In this document: in pieces, positions 45,877 to 56,678 of the stretch
How positions within the stretch are numbered: position 1 is the first letter of the stretch
Layout: the number at the start of each line of letters is the position of its first letter
Assembly (NCBI GenBank): GCA_021772095.1
Contig: JADYXR010000017.1
Span: forward strand, 43,845-107,844
Direction: 5' to 3'
DNA: 64,000 nt
Source of the DNA: Candidatus Obscuribacter sp.
Lineage (GTDB): Bacteria > Cyanobacteriota > Vampirovibrionia > Obscuribacterales > Obscuribacteraceae
Position numbers and translations under genes: made by a program
Notes under the pieces: model-generated
The model's database searches: none
What the model was told of the DNA's origin: nothing
What the model saw: only the letters and a program-made list of their open reading frames with translations

Positions 45877-46959
45877 TTATGGCGCTGGAACAACAGGAGC
45901 CGCAGCTGGAGCGGCATGCTCAGCACTCGGATGCGACTTGACGCCATGTCCTGGTGCAGTGTCGAGGTTCAAAAGCAGTGTCACTGCGCCGACATAGAGA
46001 ACCGCGCCAGCAGCCAGGAACGGGAAGCTTAGCTTTTTCAGTTTGATCAGCAGGAGCAAAACGCTTGCTGAGAAAATGGCAACCACCCCGGTCATCACAA
46101 CGCCGGAATCTAGATTCCATGGCGTAAACGCCACACCGAAGGCAACTGGAATGCAGCTCTGGAACACCATCGCGCCGGTCACGTTACCCATAGCAAGCGT
46201 GTCTTTGCCCTGACGAATCCATAATATGCTGTTTACTTTCTCAGGCAATTCTGTAGCTATTGGACAAACAACAAGTGACAGTACAAGCGCCGGGAAGCCG
46301 AGATACTCGGCGATGTCCTGGATGTAGTCAACAAAGAAGTACGCACCGCCTACGATACCAAGTAAACCGAGCATGACTTGAGGCAAAATGTATCTGAGCT
46401 TGTTGGAGCCCTTCTTCAGCACACGATCTAGATAGAGCTTTTCTGGTTCCTCGCCGACGTCGCCGGAAGATTGAAAAGTGAAATAAAGGTAGACCGGATA
46501 AATCATCAGGATCAAACCGGCCATGAAATATCGCGCTACCGGATGAAAAGTTAAGGCAGCCGTGCCCAAAGCGATCGCGTAAGCAAGAATAAAAAATTTC
46601 AAATCCCGCGTCATGACGACGGTGTTGTAAGTCAGCTCTTTCGTGCGCTTACCGCTTCGCAGGAAGAGCATGCCGGCTATGCCGCACAGCCCGAGGGTGA
46701 GCGTACTGAGCATGAAGGGAGCGCCGGTGATTGCACCGATGCCAACATCATCGCCTTCTCGTTGTCCAAAACAGAGGACAGCGACAATAGGGATGAGCGT
46801 TTCGGGCAATGCCGTGCCTACAGCAGCCAGCACACTGCCGACCACACCTTCGCTCAGCTCAAGCCTCTGCCCAAGCCATTCAATACCATTTGTAAAGAGC
46901 TCCGCTGCCGCCACTATGACGACCAGCGAAATTATAAGCACGACAATTGCTAAAGTCAT
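45877..46959 (-). CDS. Sodium/calcium exchanger-family cation antiporter
   Basis: 360 residues, about ten membrane segments. Two alpha-repeats: GSVLAAVGTALPETLIPIVA in the first half and VVCPIATELPEKVNSILW in the second, both with the acidic residue (PET and PEK) used for cation binding in CaCA-type exchangers. Internal hydrophobic pattern is symmetric. Expected to extrude Ca2+ or another cation against H+ or Na+ in the inner membrane. C-terminus is Pro/Ala/His-rich. Divergent from gatC. Confidence 0.9.
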   Translation of the reverse strand: MTLAIVVLIISLVVIVAAAELFTNGIEWLGQRLELSEGVVGSVLAAVGTALPETLIPIVAVLCFGQREGDDVGIGAITGAPFMLSTLTLGLCGIAGMLFLRSGKRTKELTYNTVVMTRDLKFFILAYAIALGTAALTFHPVARYFMAGLILMIYPVYLYFTFQSSGDVGEEPEKLYLDRVLKKGSNKLRYILPQVMLGLLGIVGGAYFFVDYIQDIAEYLGFPALVLSLVVCPIATELPEKVNSILWIRQGKDTLAMGNVTGAMVFQSCIPVAFGVAFTPWNLDSGVVMTGVVAIFSASVLLLLIKLKKLSFPFLAAGAVLYVGAVTLLLNLDTAPGHGVKSHPSAEHAAPAAAPVVPAP

Positions 46960-47030
46960 TATTCACACCGGACTCTAATTCTGGCAGAATAGCAGAAAGC
47001 AGACGGGCATAACTTAAAGATGGACTTGAG

Positions 47031-47354
47031 ATGATAACCTCAAAAGATGTCGAGCATGTCGCGAAGCTGGCTAGATTGGCGTTGACCGAAGATGAAAAGC
47101 GCCTTTACACCGACCAGCTCAGTCGCATACTCGAATATTTTGCACAGCTTAACGCAGTCAATACTGACGGCGTTGAACCGATGTCGCATGCCCTGCCGGT
47201 TGTAAACGTGTTGAGAGAAGATGTCGTGGAGACGCCTCCAGGTCATAAGACTCTCTTAGCGACCGCACCGGATGCCGAGACAGTCACTTCAAGCGCTCCT
47301 GATGGTACGGAAGAATCAAAATCTTTCTTCAGGGTACCCAAAATCGGGGACTAG
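47031..47354 (+). CDS. gatC: Asp-tRNA(Asn)/Glu-tRNA(Gln) amidotransferase subunit C
   Basis: 107 residues (GatC typically 95-100). TSKDVEHVAKLARLALTEDE and YTDQLSRILEYFAQLNAVNTDGVEPMSH are diagnostic. It stabilises GatA and GatB in the enzyme that converts Glu-tRNA(Gln) and Asp-tRNA(Asn) to the amide forms. Neither gatA nor gatB is adjacent, which is common outside Firmicutes. Followed by pyrG. Confidence 0.95.
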   Translation: MITSKDVEHVAKLARLALTEDEKRLYTDQLSRILEYFAQLNAVNTDGVEPMSHALPVVNVLREDVVETPPGHKTLLATAPDAETVTSSAPDGTEESKSFFRVPKIGD

Positions 47355-47429
47355 GACAGTGAAACAGAAGATGCAATCGACGAGGGAAAGAATCAGAGAA
47401 GATTTTGGTCCCTCCGTCTCCGCGTGTAG

Positions 47430-47479
47430 ATGTGGTTCTTCTCACGATTATGCATCTTTGCATTCACTCCACAACCACA

Positions 47480-47480
<1 letters not shown>
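47430..47480. repeat. Nested inverted repeats upstream of the pyrG promoter
   Basis: Arms ATGTGGTT (47430-47437) and AACCACAT (47473-47480) surround a second pair ATGCA-TCTT-TGCAT (47450-47463). The right arm ends at the first T of the -35 hexamer, so a bound repressor or activator could act there. Confidence 0.45.
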
Positions 47481-49211
<1,731 letters not shown>

Positions 49212-49352
49212 AGCTGTCGATTCTTGTTAGGGCAAACGGCAGACTTAGCACTGCGTATGTATCATCGCAATGCTGCCGACATTTCTTCGCAAACGCATAA
49301 GGTTACTTACTCTAGAGAAGCCTTCGTTTGTCCACATGTGAGTGGTTTCTTT

Positions 49353-49892
49353 TTAGAGCTTCCGACGTTTCTTCTCAAAATATTCAAGAGGCTGATTTAG
49401 CTCCTGGTCGTCTGTCAGAGTGGCTTCGTGCACCTTGGACATGTAGAACAACACGGCGCCGATAAATATGAACACAAGTGCCGTGCCGCCGTAGGTTTCC
49501 ATCGGGCGAAGCACTTCAAAACCGACTCGGGAGTCTTTTGGATCACGCGGATTGTAGCGAATTTCAATTGTGCTGTTGGACGGCAATCGTTTTTTAATAG
49601 ATCCAATCATTGAGTCGAATACGCTCAAGTGCGGACCAAGTTCTTGCTCCGCGTCGTAGTGCGCGGCGCCGATTACGTAGTGGTATCTGATGTAAGTCCA
49701 GTTCACGAACGCCGTCATGTCATTGAACTTATTGGGCTCGAACTTGGTTAGCGGCACACCATTGATCGACTTTTCAACTGTGGCATTCACCTGGTTCCAG
49801 TTTTGACTTTGGATAACCTTGTTGTATTCCATGCCGACGAGCACCAGGTAACTGATGCCCAGCACGAACATGAAATACGATAGTCCTCGCAT
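49353..49892 (-). CDS. DUF3592-type membrane protein
   Basis: 179 residues from the ATG at 49892 with GGAG 6 bases upstream. TM1 (about 4-20), an extracytoplasmic beta-rich domain with TYIRYHYVIGAAHYDAEQ and the IEIRYNPRDPKDSRV motif typical of DUF3592, TM2 (about 138-157), then a short acidic/basic tail. Function unknown in the family. Confidence 0.78.
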   Translation of the reverse strand: MRGLSYFMFVLGISYLVLVGMEYNKVIQSQNWNQVNATVEKSINGVPLTKFEPNKFNDMTAFVNWTYIRYHYVIGAAHYDAEQELGPHLSVFDSMIGSIKKRLPSNSTIEIRYNPRDPKDSRVGFEVLRPMETYGGTALVFIFIGAVLFYMSKVHEATLTDDQELNQPLEYFEKKRRKL

Positions 49893-50002
49893 GCGTGTCT
49901 CCGATTGGATTCGTGCGGTCAAATTCCTCTACGGGAAAGTCGGTCGATGCTACCATCAATAAAAGTACAATGATTGTGTGATCATCACAATAGACTTGAG
50001 CG

Positions 50003-50815
50003 TTATCGCGCGCTCGTATTCTTCGCTGGAGAATCGAACGTTGTCTTCGATTCCGAATCAAACGTGTTCTTCTGTTCCGACTCACGCGCTTTCTTTAGTT
50101 CCGATTCACCCTCCTTCTGCGCTTCCGAATCAAACGTGCTCTTCGGTTCCAGCTCACGCGCCTTCTTCGCTTCCAATTCACTGCTCGTAGTTGAACCGAA
50201 TATTTTGATCGCTGAATCTGCGCGGACATATAAAGGATGTCGAGGCATTCCAAGTTTTGTGGTGCCAAAACATTCAAGCGGACGATTCGTTTTTAGCTGC
50301 GCCACGACATTCGCATCTCGTCCGAGGATGAGCCCATGATTGCCCCAGGCAACAACGATTCGCCCGGCGCGGGCAGCGCGTTCCAAAATGAATTCGTCGT
50401 TGTGAGAGCCGACTGGATTCTCAAAACCTATAAGCATCTGCGGCTTTTCTGCGCAGACAGCAAATAAATTAACGACTTCGAGCCGGCTGAATCCCCAGCT
50501 TTTTGAAAAGCCGATGCACCTGCGAATGGTCGGGTCGTTGCGAGATTCATCGGCTTTGTTCGGGTTGAGCATCACAAACAAAAGCGTGCCGCTGTCTTCT
50601 TGAACTTCCTTAGAGGGATCGCGTTCGACGTTCCGCCACAGCAAATAGCGATAATTTCCACTTTTGTCGAAAACGGCTCCACCGGAATTCGAAGATCGAA
50701 CGTTGAACGAACGCGACCATCTGGGATAGTTTTCAAACCAACTTCTCACGAGCCGCGCGCTCGCAATATCTGATTGTTGCTGGAATTCCAGTCGTTTGGC
50801 AGCTGAGGATTTCAT
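50003..50815 (-). CDS. DUF1643 protein with a C-terminal octapeptide repeat
   Basis: 270 residues. Core (about 40-210) with LLFVMLNPNKADESRNDPTIRRCIGFSKSWG and LEVVNLFAVCAEKPQMLIG are the DUF1643 hallmarks (shown in part); the domain has unknown function, often near phages or DNA modification systems. The C-terminal 60 residues are 8-residue repeats (ELEAKKAR, ELEPKSTF, ESELKKAR, DSESKTTF), charged and likely helical or disordered. No mobile element is visible around it. Confidence 0.82.
   Translation of the reverse strand: MKSSAAKRLEFQQQSDIASARLVRSWFENYPRWSRSFNVRSSNSGGAVFDKSGNYRYLLWRNVERDPSKEVQEDSGTLLFVMLNPNKADESRNDPTIRRCIGFSKSWGFSRLEVVNLFAVCAEKPQMLIGFENPVGSHNDEFILERAARAGRIVVAWGNHGLILGRDANVVAQLKTNRPLECFGTTKLGMPRHPLYVRADSAIKIFGSTTSSELEAKKARELEPKSTFDSEAQKEGESELKKARESEQKNTFDSESKTTFDSPAKNTSAR
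50035..50186 (-). repeat. 24-base in-frame tandem repeat in the DUF1643 gene
   Basis: At least five consecutive 24-base units, exact in length (50059-50082, 50083-50106, 50107-50130, 50131-50154, 50155-50178), with partial units on either side. Each codes for an octapeptide. Units alternate between two flavours, so a 48-base higher-order unit may exist. Confidence 0.9.
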
Positions 50816-50971
50816 CGTCCAAACTTCATACCCAGAATCAACAGATTGCTAAATGTTAAGCTCCAGTTAATAAAGCGAGGGTCTGTCAAGGGCGGACCTA
50901 TACTCTCCGTATGCAGAAGTGATTCATTAGCCCGAAACGCAAAACGCCGCATTTACACCTTTAAATAAGAG

Positions 50972-50996
50972 CTCCGGGGGCGCAAGCCCCCGGGAG
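50972..50996 (+). other. Strong GCAA-capped hairpin before the TPR gene
   Basis: CTCCGGGGGC / GCCCCCGGGAG arms with one bulge and a GCAA tetraloop, then TTTATTT. Located 54 bases before the TPR gene's start, with no co-directional gene upstream. A leader terminator/attenuator is possible. Confidence 0.7.
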
Positions 50997-51050
50997 TTTA
51001 TTTCCAAATTCCCCAGTATTGCCACGCTCGAAGCGCGGCAGGGAGAAAAC

Positions 51051-52946
51051 ATGTCCTCATTCAATGAAAACAAACTGGTATTACTGGTAGTGACAGGCTT
51101 GTTCGCCGTTCAAACGGCACAAACTGCAGCGCTGGCTCAAACGCATGCTGCGCCTGCCGTTCAACACATAAACGGTAAGTCAAAAGTTGGCACAGGTGCA
51201 ACATCGGTTCCAGGAGCAAAATCTATTGCAGCTGCAAAACCTACTGCAAATGCATCAATTGCAGCTGAAACAGTTGATGCCGACGACGAGAGCGACGCTG
51301 GGCCGACCGCCGTGGATGAATGGAGAGCGCTGACCGCCCAAGCGGAAGAGCGAAAATCCGCCGGCGATATTCCAGGCGCAGAAAAACTGTTCCATCGAAC
51401 ATATGATTTGTCAAAAAATTTCGCTGACGATGATTTGCGAAAAACAATGGCAGCAGAAAATTTAGCCGCGGTATTCGAACGAGAAGGGCGTTACACCAGC
51501 GCCCAAGCGATGTATCGGGAAGCGTTCGAATTGCGCAAAGCAACTCATGGCGAAAGTAGTTCTCGAATGAGTAAGTCGCATTACCACATTGGTCGCGTGC
51601 AGATGCTCGCTGGTGAGTACGAAAAAGCCCGCACAAATTTAAAGAGGGCGCTCGATCTCAGACAGTTTTCTTCCTCGGAAGAGACTAATCAACAGGATCT
51701 TCCTCTGATTCTCATCCTGTACAATCTCGGCGTTTTGGAAACCGAAACAGGCAATTTCGACAAAGCCGAAGAGTATCTTCATCGCGCTCAATCGATTGCG
51801 CAACACCTCGCCAAGCACAAAGAGAATGCCAGAATTTTTACGCAGCTGGCATTGCTGAGTCTTGCAGAAGGTGATTTCCAGAAAGCCGAAAACGAAGCAC
51901 ACACCTCACTTTCGTTGACAGAGAAATTTGCAGGCAGTGACACTGTCCTTAAAGCTCAGGCACTGGATTCGGTAGCAATGGTAAAGCTTGCTCGCGGTAA
52001 ATTGAACGAGGCCAGCGAGCTCAGCAATGAGTCATGGAATTTGAAACGGCGAGCGCTCGGACTTCAACATCCGCTGACCGCGAACAGCTTGCTGACGGCG
52101 GGTTTAGTCAAACTCGCCGAAAAGAAATACGAGGCCGCCGAAAAAACTTTCAATGATGCGATCGATGTTTATAGTAATTCAATCAGCCAGAGCCACCTCA
52201 GCTACTCACGTGCGCTGATGGGCCGAGCGTTCGCTAACTTGAAACAGAAAGACAACGCTGCTTCAAAACAAGACATGGAAGAAGCGAAGCGGCTCATGAC
52301 CGGTACATCCAGTCAGCTGTCTTCGAAATACAATCAGCTCTATATCGAGCATTTAGGCCCTAACTTTAATCTCTTCGAGATGCTCAGGGAAAAAGTAAAG
52401 GCACCGAATGCAGTGGCAGAGAGAAAGTTCGATTCTTTCGGACAACTGCTTGAAATTGCAGTTGACGACGGTGAATCGGACGAGATGTTTGCCGGCGTAA
52501 AATACAAAGATGTATTCACGGTTCTTGGAGTAACATTCATTGTGATTCTGATGCTCGCGATGGCAGTTCTAATTCCTGGCGCTTTCTCACGTCTCTTCCC
52601 CTGGGGGCGAAAAGCTGATGATGATGATCATGCCGCCATGCGAAACAAGAATCGGAAGACTCAAGCTTCGGGGCAGTATCCCGCAGTGAACCAACAACAA
52701 CAAAAACAACAACCGGAGAGCACGCTACGCGGCTCGACTGACACGGAACGTCGGCAAGTGCAACTTTGGAAAGGTCACATCAAAACAATGGAACAGGATT
52801 TGCCGAAGCAGGTAAAAGAAAGTGGTGCTTACGAACGACTCGACTTCAAACCGTCGTCACAACAAGGAAGCTCGACGCCGGTCGTTCGTCCGCACGATTT
52901 GTCAACACCTGTGCAGCCTGAAGGATCCAACGAACAGTATTGGTAA
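51051..52946 (+). CDS. Secreted/anchored TPR protein with a late membrane span
   Basis: 631 residues; ATG with AGGGAG upstream. Signal peptide (VLLVVTGLFAVQTAQTAALAQ), a low-complexity Ala/Val/Thr region (about 30-90), about nine TPRs (about 95-430; for example YEKARTNLKRALDLRQFSSS), a membrane span (about 488-511, TVLGVTFIVILMLAMAVLIP) and a hydrophilic Gln-rich C-terminus. Topology implies a periplasmic TPR domain and cytoplasmic tail. Unknown function. Confidence 0.85.
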   Translation: MSSFNENKLVLLVVTGLFAVQTAQTAALAQTHAAPAVQHINGKSKVGTGATSVPGAKSIAAAKPTANASIAAETVDADDESDAGPTAVDEWRALTAQAEERKSAGDIPGAEKLFHRTYDLSKNFADDDLRKTMAAENLAAVFEREGRYTSAQAMYREAFELRKATHGESSSRMSKSHYHIGRVQMLAGEYEKARTNLKRALDLRQFSSSEETNQQDLPLILILYNLGVLETETGNFDKAEEYLHRAQSIAQHLAKHKENARIFTQLALLSLAEGDFQKAENEAHTSLSLTEKFAGSDTVLKAQALDSVAMVKLARGKLNEASELSNESWNLKRRALGLQHPLTANSLLTAGLVKLAEKKYEAAEKTFNDAIDVYSNSISQSHLSYSRALMGRAFANLKQKDNAASKQDMEEAKRLMTGTSSQLSSKYNQLYIEHLGPNFNLFEMLREKVKAPNAVAERKFDSFGQLLEIAVDDGESDEMFAGVKYKDVFTVLGVTFIVILMLAMAVLIPGAFSRLFPWGRKADDDDHAAMRNKNRKTQASGQYPAVNQQQQKQQPESTLRGSTDTERRQVQLWKGHIKTMEQDLPKQVKESGAYERLDFKPSSQQGSSTPVVRPHDLSTPVQPEGSNEQYW

Positions 52947-53041
52947 AGGAACCGCCACTGGCGGATTATCGATCGAAGAGTAATAGCGAATAAATAAGCA
53001 ACAATTTTGTACGCATTTGGGAGCTGTGGTACGGTAGAAAT

Positions 53042-53221
53042 ATGAAGACCTACTTGGTGATCACCGCGTGCAGTTTGTTATGCGGTCTAATTTGGGCCTG
53101 TGACCCCAACTACGGTGTGGCTTACCTTCTATTATTGCTTGCAATTGGCGCCATTCCAGGCTTATGGCTTTATGGCGATCATCTGATAAAAACGGGCCAA
53201 GTTCGCTTCGACCGCCGGTAG
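53042..53221 (+). CDS. Small two-span membrane protein
   Basis: 59 residues (MKTYLVITACSLLCGLIWAC...). Two hydrophobic segments (about 4-20 and 27-46), a charged GDHLIKTGQVRFDRR C-terminus, and the positive-inside bias expected of a small membrane protein. No strong ribosome site (GGTAG near the ATG). The frame lies alone between a TPR gene and a converging kinase gene, so it is not a shadow of another gene. Unrecognised. Confidence 0.55.
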   Translation: MKTYLVITACSLLCGLIWACDPNYGVAYLLLLLAIGAIPGLWLYGDHLIKTGQVRFDRR

Positions 53222-53230
53222 TTGGGTCAG

Positions 53231-54220
53231 TCACCGCGGCTGGTGCCACTCGGCCATCGTCTTCTCGATAACTGATATCGCATCCGCCACGAGACGATCG
53301 TTAGCCGTCGGTCTCGTCAGAAAATCCAACCAGGCGGTTATGTCCGAGAGCTTGCTCATCTTACGCCAATCAGCAGGCAGAGTGCCGCCGGCCGAGAAGT
53401 ATCCTTCTTGCACCGCTTGTTCAAATCCTTCGACAGAACCAAGTGGATCGCGCAGTAAGTTGCCAAAATCCATAAAAGGATTCGCGCTTAGAGCAAATTC
53501 CCAATCGAGAACAGCAGTAACCCTCCAACCCGAATCGAATTTTTTGACCAGAATATTAGAACCGCCAAAATCTGCGTGAACGAGACATGCAGAGCTTTTC
53601 CAAACTTCGAAAATCATCGACTCGCGTTTGATAAATCGCGACAATTGCTTGCGTAAATCAGGACCCAAGCGTTGTGATACCAGATCCTGCTCGAGACAGC
53701 TCATGCTGAAATCGACTAAGCCAGAGCTTCCTGAACCAATCGGAGTTTTTACGTTCAGCTGTTCGTCTAAAAAACCTTCGCGATCGAACGTCACGCTGTG
53801 AATAGCGGCAAGGCTCGCACCCACACCACGACCAACTTCCACGCTCCAACTCGGATCCAATCCTTCAACAAGTGTTTCTAGCCTGTCGCCTTCAACCAGT
53901 TGCAGAATCGAATATGGATGCCCGGAAACCGGGTTGGTCGGCGAATAGTAGTAAATCTTCGGCGAGGGAACGATACCGTTTATTCGTTGATAAATGCGGC
54001 ATTCTTTTTCAGCTTGACTGGGGTCTCGCGTGAATACCCGCAGTATCAGAGGGGTTTGCGTGCCAGACAATTGCAGCCGGATGTTCGTGTTTGCCAATCC
54101 ACCTTGAGTATAAAAGCTCGCGACAACTTTTCTGTCCGGCAGAATTGGTTCGATCATTTTCGTGAGTTCATCGATTGTGAACTCAAGAGTTTGTGTTGCC
54201 CGGTTCCAGTTTTCTCTCAT
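53231..54220 (-). CDS. Aminoglycoside-phosphotransferase-fold kinase
   Basis: 329 residues from the ATG at 54220; a TTG at 54286 is an alternative and neither has a good ribosome site. APH/choline-kinase fold: GLANTNIRLQLSGTQTPLIL (nucleotide region), CLVHADFGGSNILV with the catalytic Asp and Asn, and VTAVLDWEFALSANPFMDFGN with the metal-binding Asp. Such proteins phosphorylate aminoglycosides, macrolides, choline or other small molecules; the lack of resistance neighbours makes a metabolic or unknown substrate more likely. Confidence 0.85.
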   Translation of the reverse strand: MRENWNRATQTLEFTIDELTKMIEPILPDRKVVASFYTQGGLANTNIRLQLSGTQTPLILRVFTRDPSQAEKECRIYQRINGIVPSPKIYYYSPTNPVSGHPYSILQLVEGDRLETLVEGLDPSWSVEVGRGVGASLAAIHSVTFDREGFLDEQLNVKTPIGSGSSGLVDFSMSCLEQDLVSQRLGPDLRKQLSRFIKRESMIFEVWKSSACLVHADFGGSNILVKKFDSGWRVTAVLDWEFALSANPFMDFGNLLRDPLGSVEGFEQAVQEGYFSAGGTLPADWRKMSKLSDITAWLDFLTRPTANDRLVADAISVIEKTMAEWHQPR

Positions 54221-54499
54221 CGTGTCTATTGGCAAAGATCTAGGAATCCAAACGACGACTATCCGGCCGACGAATTGTGTTGGCAAAGCTGCCGGTTAGT
54301 GGACTAGCAGAATAACATGTGGACCGCCCGAGACGCAGTATTCAAGAGAGCAAAACGAAAAATTTGGATGCACAGCGCCAAAGATGAGATTTCGATTATA
54401 TACGCGTTTTATAGACCGGCTCCTATTAACATTTAAAGGTTCCAAACATACGATTGCCATAGCGCCGAATACACGCGCCAGGCATCAGCGAGGTGTGTC

Positions 54500-55219
54500 A
54501 TGCGTTTGCTCAAAAGTCTGACCTGCGAATTTATTGGAACAGCTTTTTTGCTGGCCACGGTTGTCGGATCCGGCGCGTTAATGCACAAGCTCGATGCGGG
54601 CAACGTCGCAGTCACAGTGCTCGGCGTAGCCATTGCGACTGGTTTAGTTCTTCTTGCGTTGATAAACACAATCGGCTCAATCTCAGCTCACTTCAATCCG
54701 ATTGTCACGCTCATGACCGCGGTTCAGCGGCAGATGCGTTGGGCGCACGTCGCCCCTTATGTCGCCGTTCAAATCCTCGGCGCGATTGCCGGCGTTGTTG
54801 CAGCCAATCTGATGTTCGAGGTTCCCGCATTTGGAATTTCCGATTCAGCCAGAACCGGCTACGGACAATGGGCGGGCGAACTAGTTGCCACGTTTGGACT
54901 GGTTGCAGTATTGATCGGATGTGGTCGTTCGAAACCTGACGCCGTCCCCCAATCAGTCAGCGCGTATGTGGCGAGCGCAATTTTATTCACGTCTTCAACA
55001 TGTTTTGCCAACCCGGCAGTTTCAATCTCACGAATTTTCACATCCACGATTACAGGCATAAGACCAGGCGATGTTCCAGCTTTTATAGCTTGCGAATTAG
55101 CTGGTGCGGCAGTCGCCTTCGTAGTCTTCAGTTGGCTCTTCAAAGAAGAAAAGCCTGTTATTCCTGACACATTCGACGCTGCGAAATATGCGAAAGAACG
55201 TGATTTAGCGGAATTTTAA
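54500..55219 (+). CDS. Aquaporin/glycerol-channel family protein
   Basis: 239 residues; ATG with GAGGTG upstream. Six membrane segments with two half-helix motifs: SAHFNPIVTLM in the first half (NPI instead of NPA) and CFANPAVSISRIF in the second (canonical NPA), with conserved Arg after it. This is the layout of the AqpM/AqpS-like MIP channels that conduct water, glycerol or arsenite. The altered first motif could change selectivity. Confidence 0.9.
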   Translation: MRLLKSLTCEFIGTAFLLATVVGSGALMHKLDAGNVAVTVLGVAIATGLVLLALINTIGSISAHFNPIVTLMTAVQRQMRWAHVAPYVAVQILGAIAGVVAANLMFEVPAFGISDSARTGYGQWAGELVATFGLVAVLIGCGRSKPDAVPQSVSAYVASAILFTSSTCFANPAVSISRIFTSTITGIRPGDVPAFIACELAGAAVAFVVFSWLFKEEKPVIPDTFDAAKYAKERDLAEF

Positions 55220-55237
55220 ATCTTAAAGGCGACCTAA

Positions 55238-56560
55238 TTGAAAATAACAAAAACACTTGCACCACTACTGGCGGTGACTGCTGTCTATGCATTCTCAAAT
55301 GACGCAGCAGCGTCAGCGAAGACAAAACATATGCCTGTTGCTGCAACCGCGGCTAGCAATGATACAAAATCAGCCCGTGAAACGACACGAGCAGAGACAA
55401 AACATTTAGCTGATGCAACAACTGCCGCGAGTGATTCGACAAGCACACGCTCGAATCCATCCACCGATATGCCGGATTGGACCGTGGTCGAACTGGCTTC
55501 TACCATCAATCCGCGCGTACTAACTGGAAGCGATGGAGTGACGAATTTGGTTTACGAACTCGTCGTTACTAATTTCGGGTTGAACAACGTGCCGCTGAAG
55601 TCGTTTCAAGTTTATGGTGATACAACGACCGAAAAACCGCTCTTGACCTTGGACTCCAAAGGCATAGCCGGGGTATTACAGTCCTCCGCGAAACCCAAGA
55701 TCGGTTCAAACCTGGCACCAGGTGCGGTGGCGATACTGTTTGTCAACATTGATCTCGGAATAGATGGCAAGGCGCCGGACAAGCTAATTCAAAAATTGAC
55801 GTACGAATACAAAGACAAAAAGAAAGTAGAAGATAAAACAACAACCTACGAAACAACAGTCGACAAAACACGACCAATAATTGTAGGAGCGCCCCTCTCC
55901 GGCAAAGGATGGCTGGCTACAGGTGGCTATGTCAACTCCGGTCATAGACGCAGTTTGTTTCCGTTAAACAACACGCTAAAATGCGCTCAGCGATTCGCGA
56001 TTGATTGGCTTCGTTTAGACGATCAAAATAGAATCGTATCCGGTGATAAGAAATTAGTCGAATCATTTTCCGGTTACGGGAAGCCGGTTTTCGCTGTAGC
56101 TGATGCCACCGTATACGGTGTGGTTGACAAATTCGAAAACCAGCCTCCATACAAAGCTTCAGGCAGTATGGAGCACCCGGGCGGCAACACTATCACGCTA
56201 AAAATCAGCGACAATGCATATGGTTTCTACGCTCACTTAAAACCTGGAAGTATCAAAGTGAAAGAAGGCGACCGCGTCAAAAAAGGACAAATGATCGCCT
56301 CACTCGGTAACGTCGGAAACACCGACGGACCGCACCTGCACTTCCACATCACTGAGTCGCCGGATGTTCTCGGTTCTAATGGAATACCTTACGCCTTCGA
56401 ACAATTCGACTTGTCCGGCGAAACTGCCGAAGCAGAATTCATGAAGAACTTTTACAGTGGTGGCATTCTCAAAATCGACAAAGCAACTCAGCCCGGAACG
56501 CACAAGAACCAACTTCCTAAAGAAGGAAACGTCGTCAGCTTCCCGGAGTTGGCGAACTAA
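55238..56560 (+). CDS. Secreted M23-family peptidase
   Basis: 440 residues from a TTG with AAAGG about 10 bases upstream. Signal peptide (LAPLLAVTAVYAFSNDAAAS), a low-complexity linker with KTKHM(P/L)V-type repeats, a beta-rich domain (about 80-225), then the LytM/M23 domain with RFAIDWLRLDD (Asp256), FYAHLKPGSIKVKEGDRVKKG and HLHFH (366-370). Zinc ligands appear present. Expected to cut peptidoglycan peptides or serve as an amidase activator. Confidence 0.88.
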   Translation: MKITKTLAPLLAVTAVYAFSNDAAASAKTKHMPVAATAASNDTKSARETTRAETKHLADATTAASDSTSTRSNPSTDMPDWTVVELASTINPRVLTGSDGVTNLVYELVVTNFGLNNVPLKSFQVYGDTTTEKPLLTLDSKGIAGVLQSSAKPKIGSNLAPGAVAILFVNIDLGIDGKAPDKLIQKLTYEYKDKKKVEDKTTTYETTVDKTRPIIVGAPLSGKGWLATGGYVNSGHRRSLFPLNNTLKCAQRFAIDWLRLDDQNRIVSGDKKLVESFSGYGKPVFAVADATVYGVVDKFENQPPYKASGSMEHPGGNTITLKISDNAYGFYAHLKPGSIKVKEGDRVKKGQMIASLGNVGNTDGPHLHFHITESPDVLGSNGIPYAFEQFDLSGETAEAEFMKNFYSGGILKIDKATQPGTHKNQLPKEGNVVSFPELAN

Positions 56561-56678
56561 GCTATTGCGGACTGACCGTTTTTGAGAACGATATTAGGGT
56601 TCAGTGATGCGATAGAAAATCGCGCCTCACGAACAAGTCATGGTGCAACATCACTGCATGGTTTATTAGTGGACTGAA

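Noticed and set aside
53231..54220. Considered as an antibiotic-resistance kinase
   Set aside because: APH fold is broad, there is no resistance-gene context or mobile element, so substrate assignment would be a guess.
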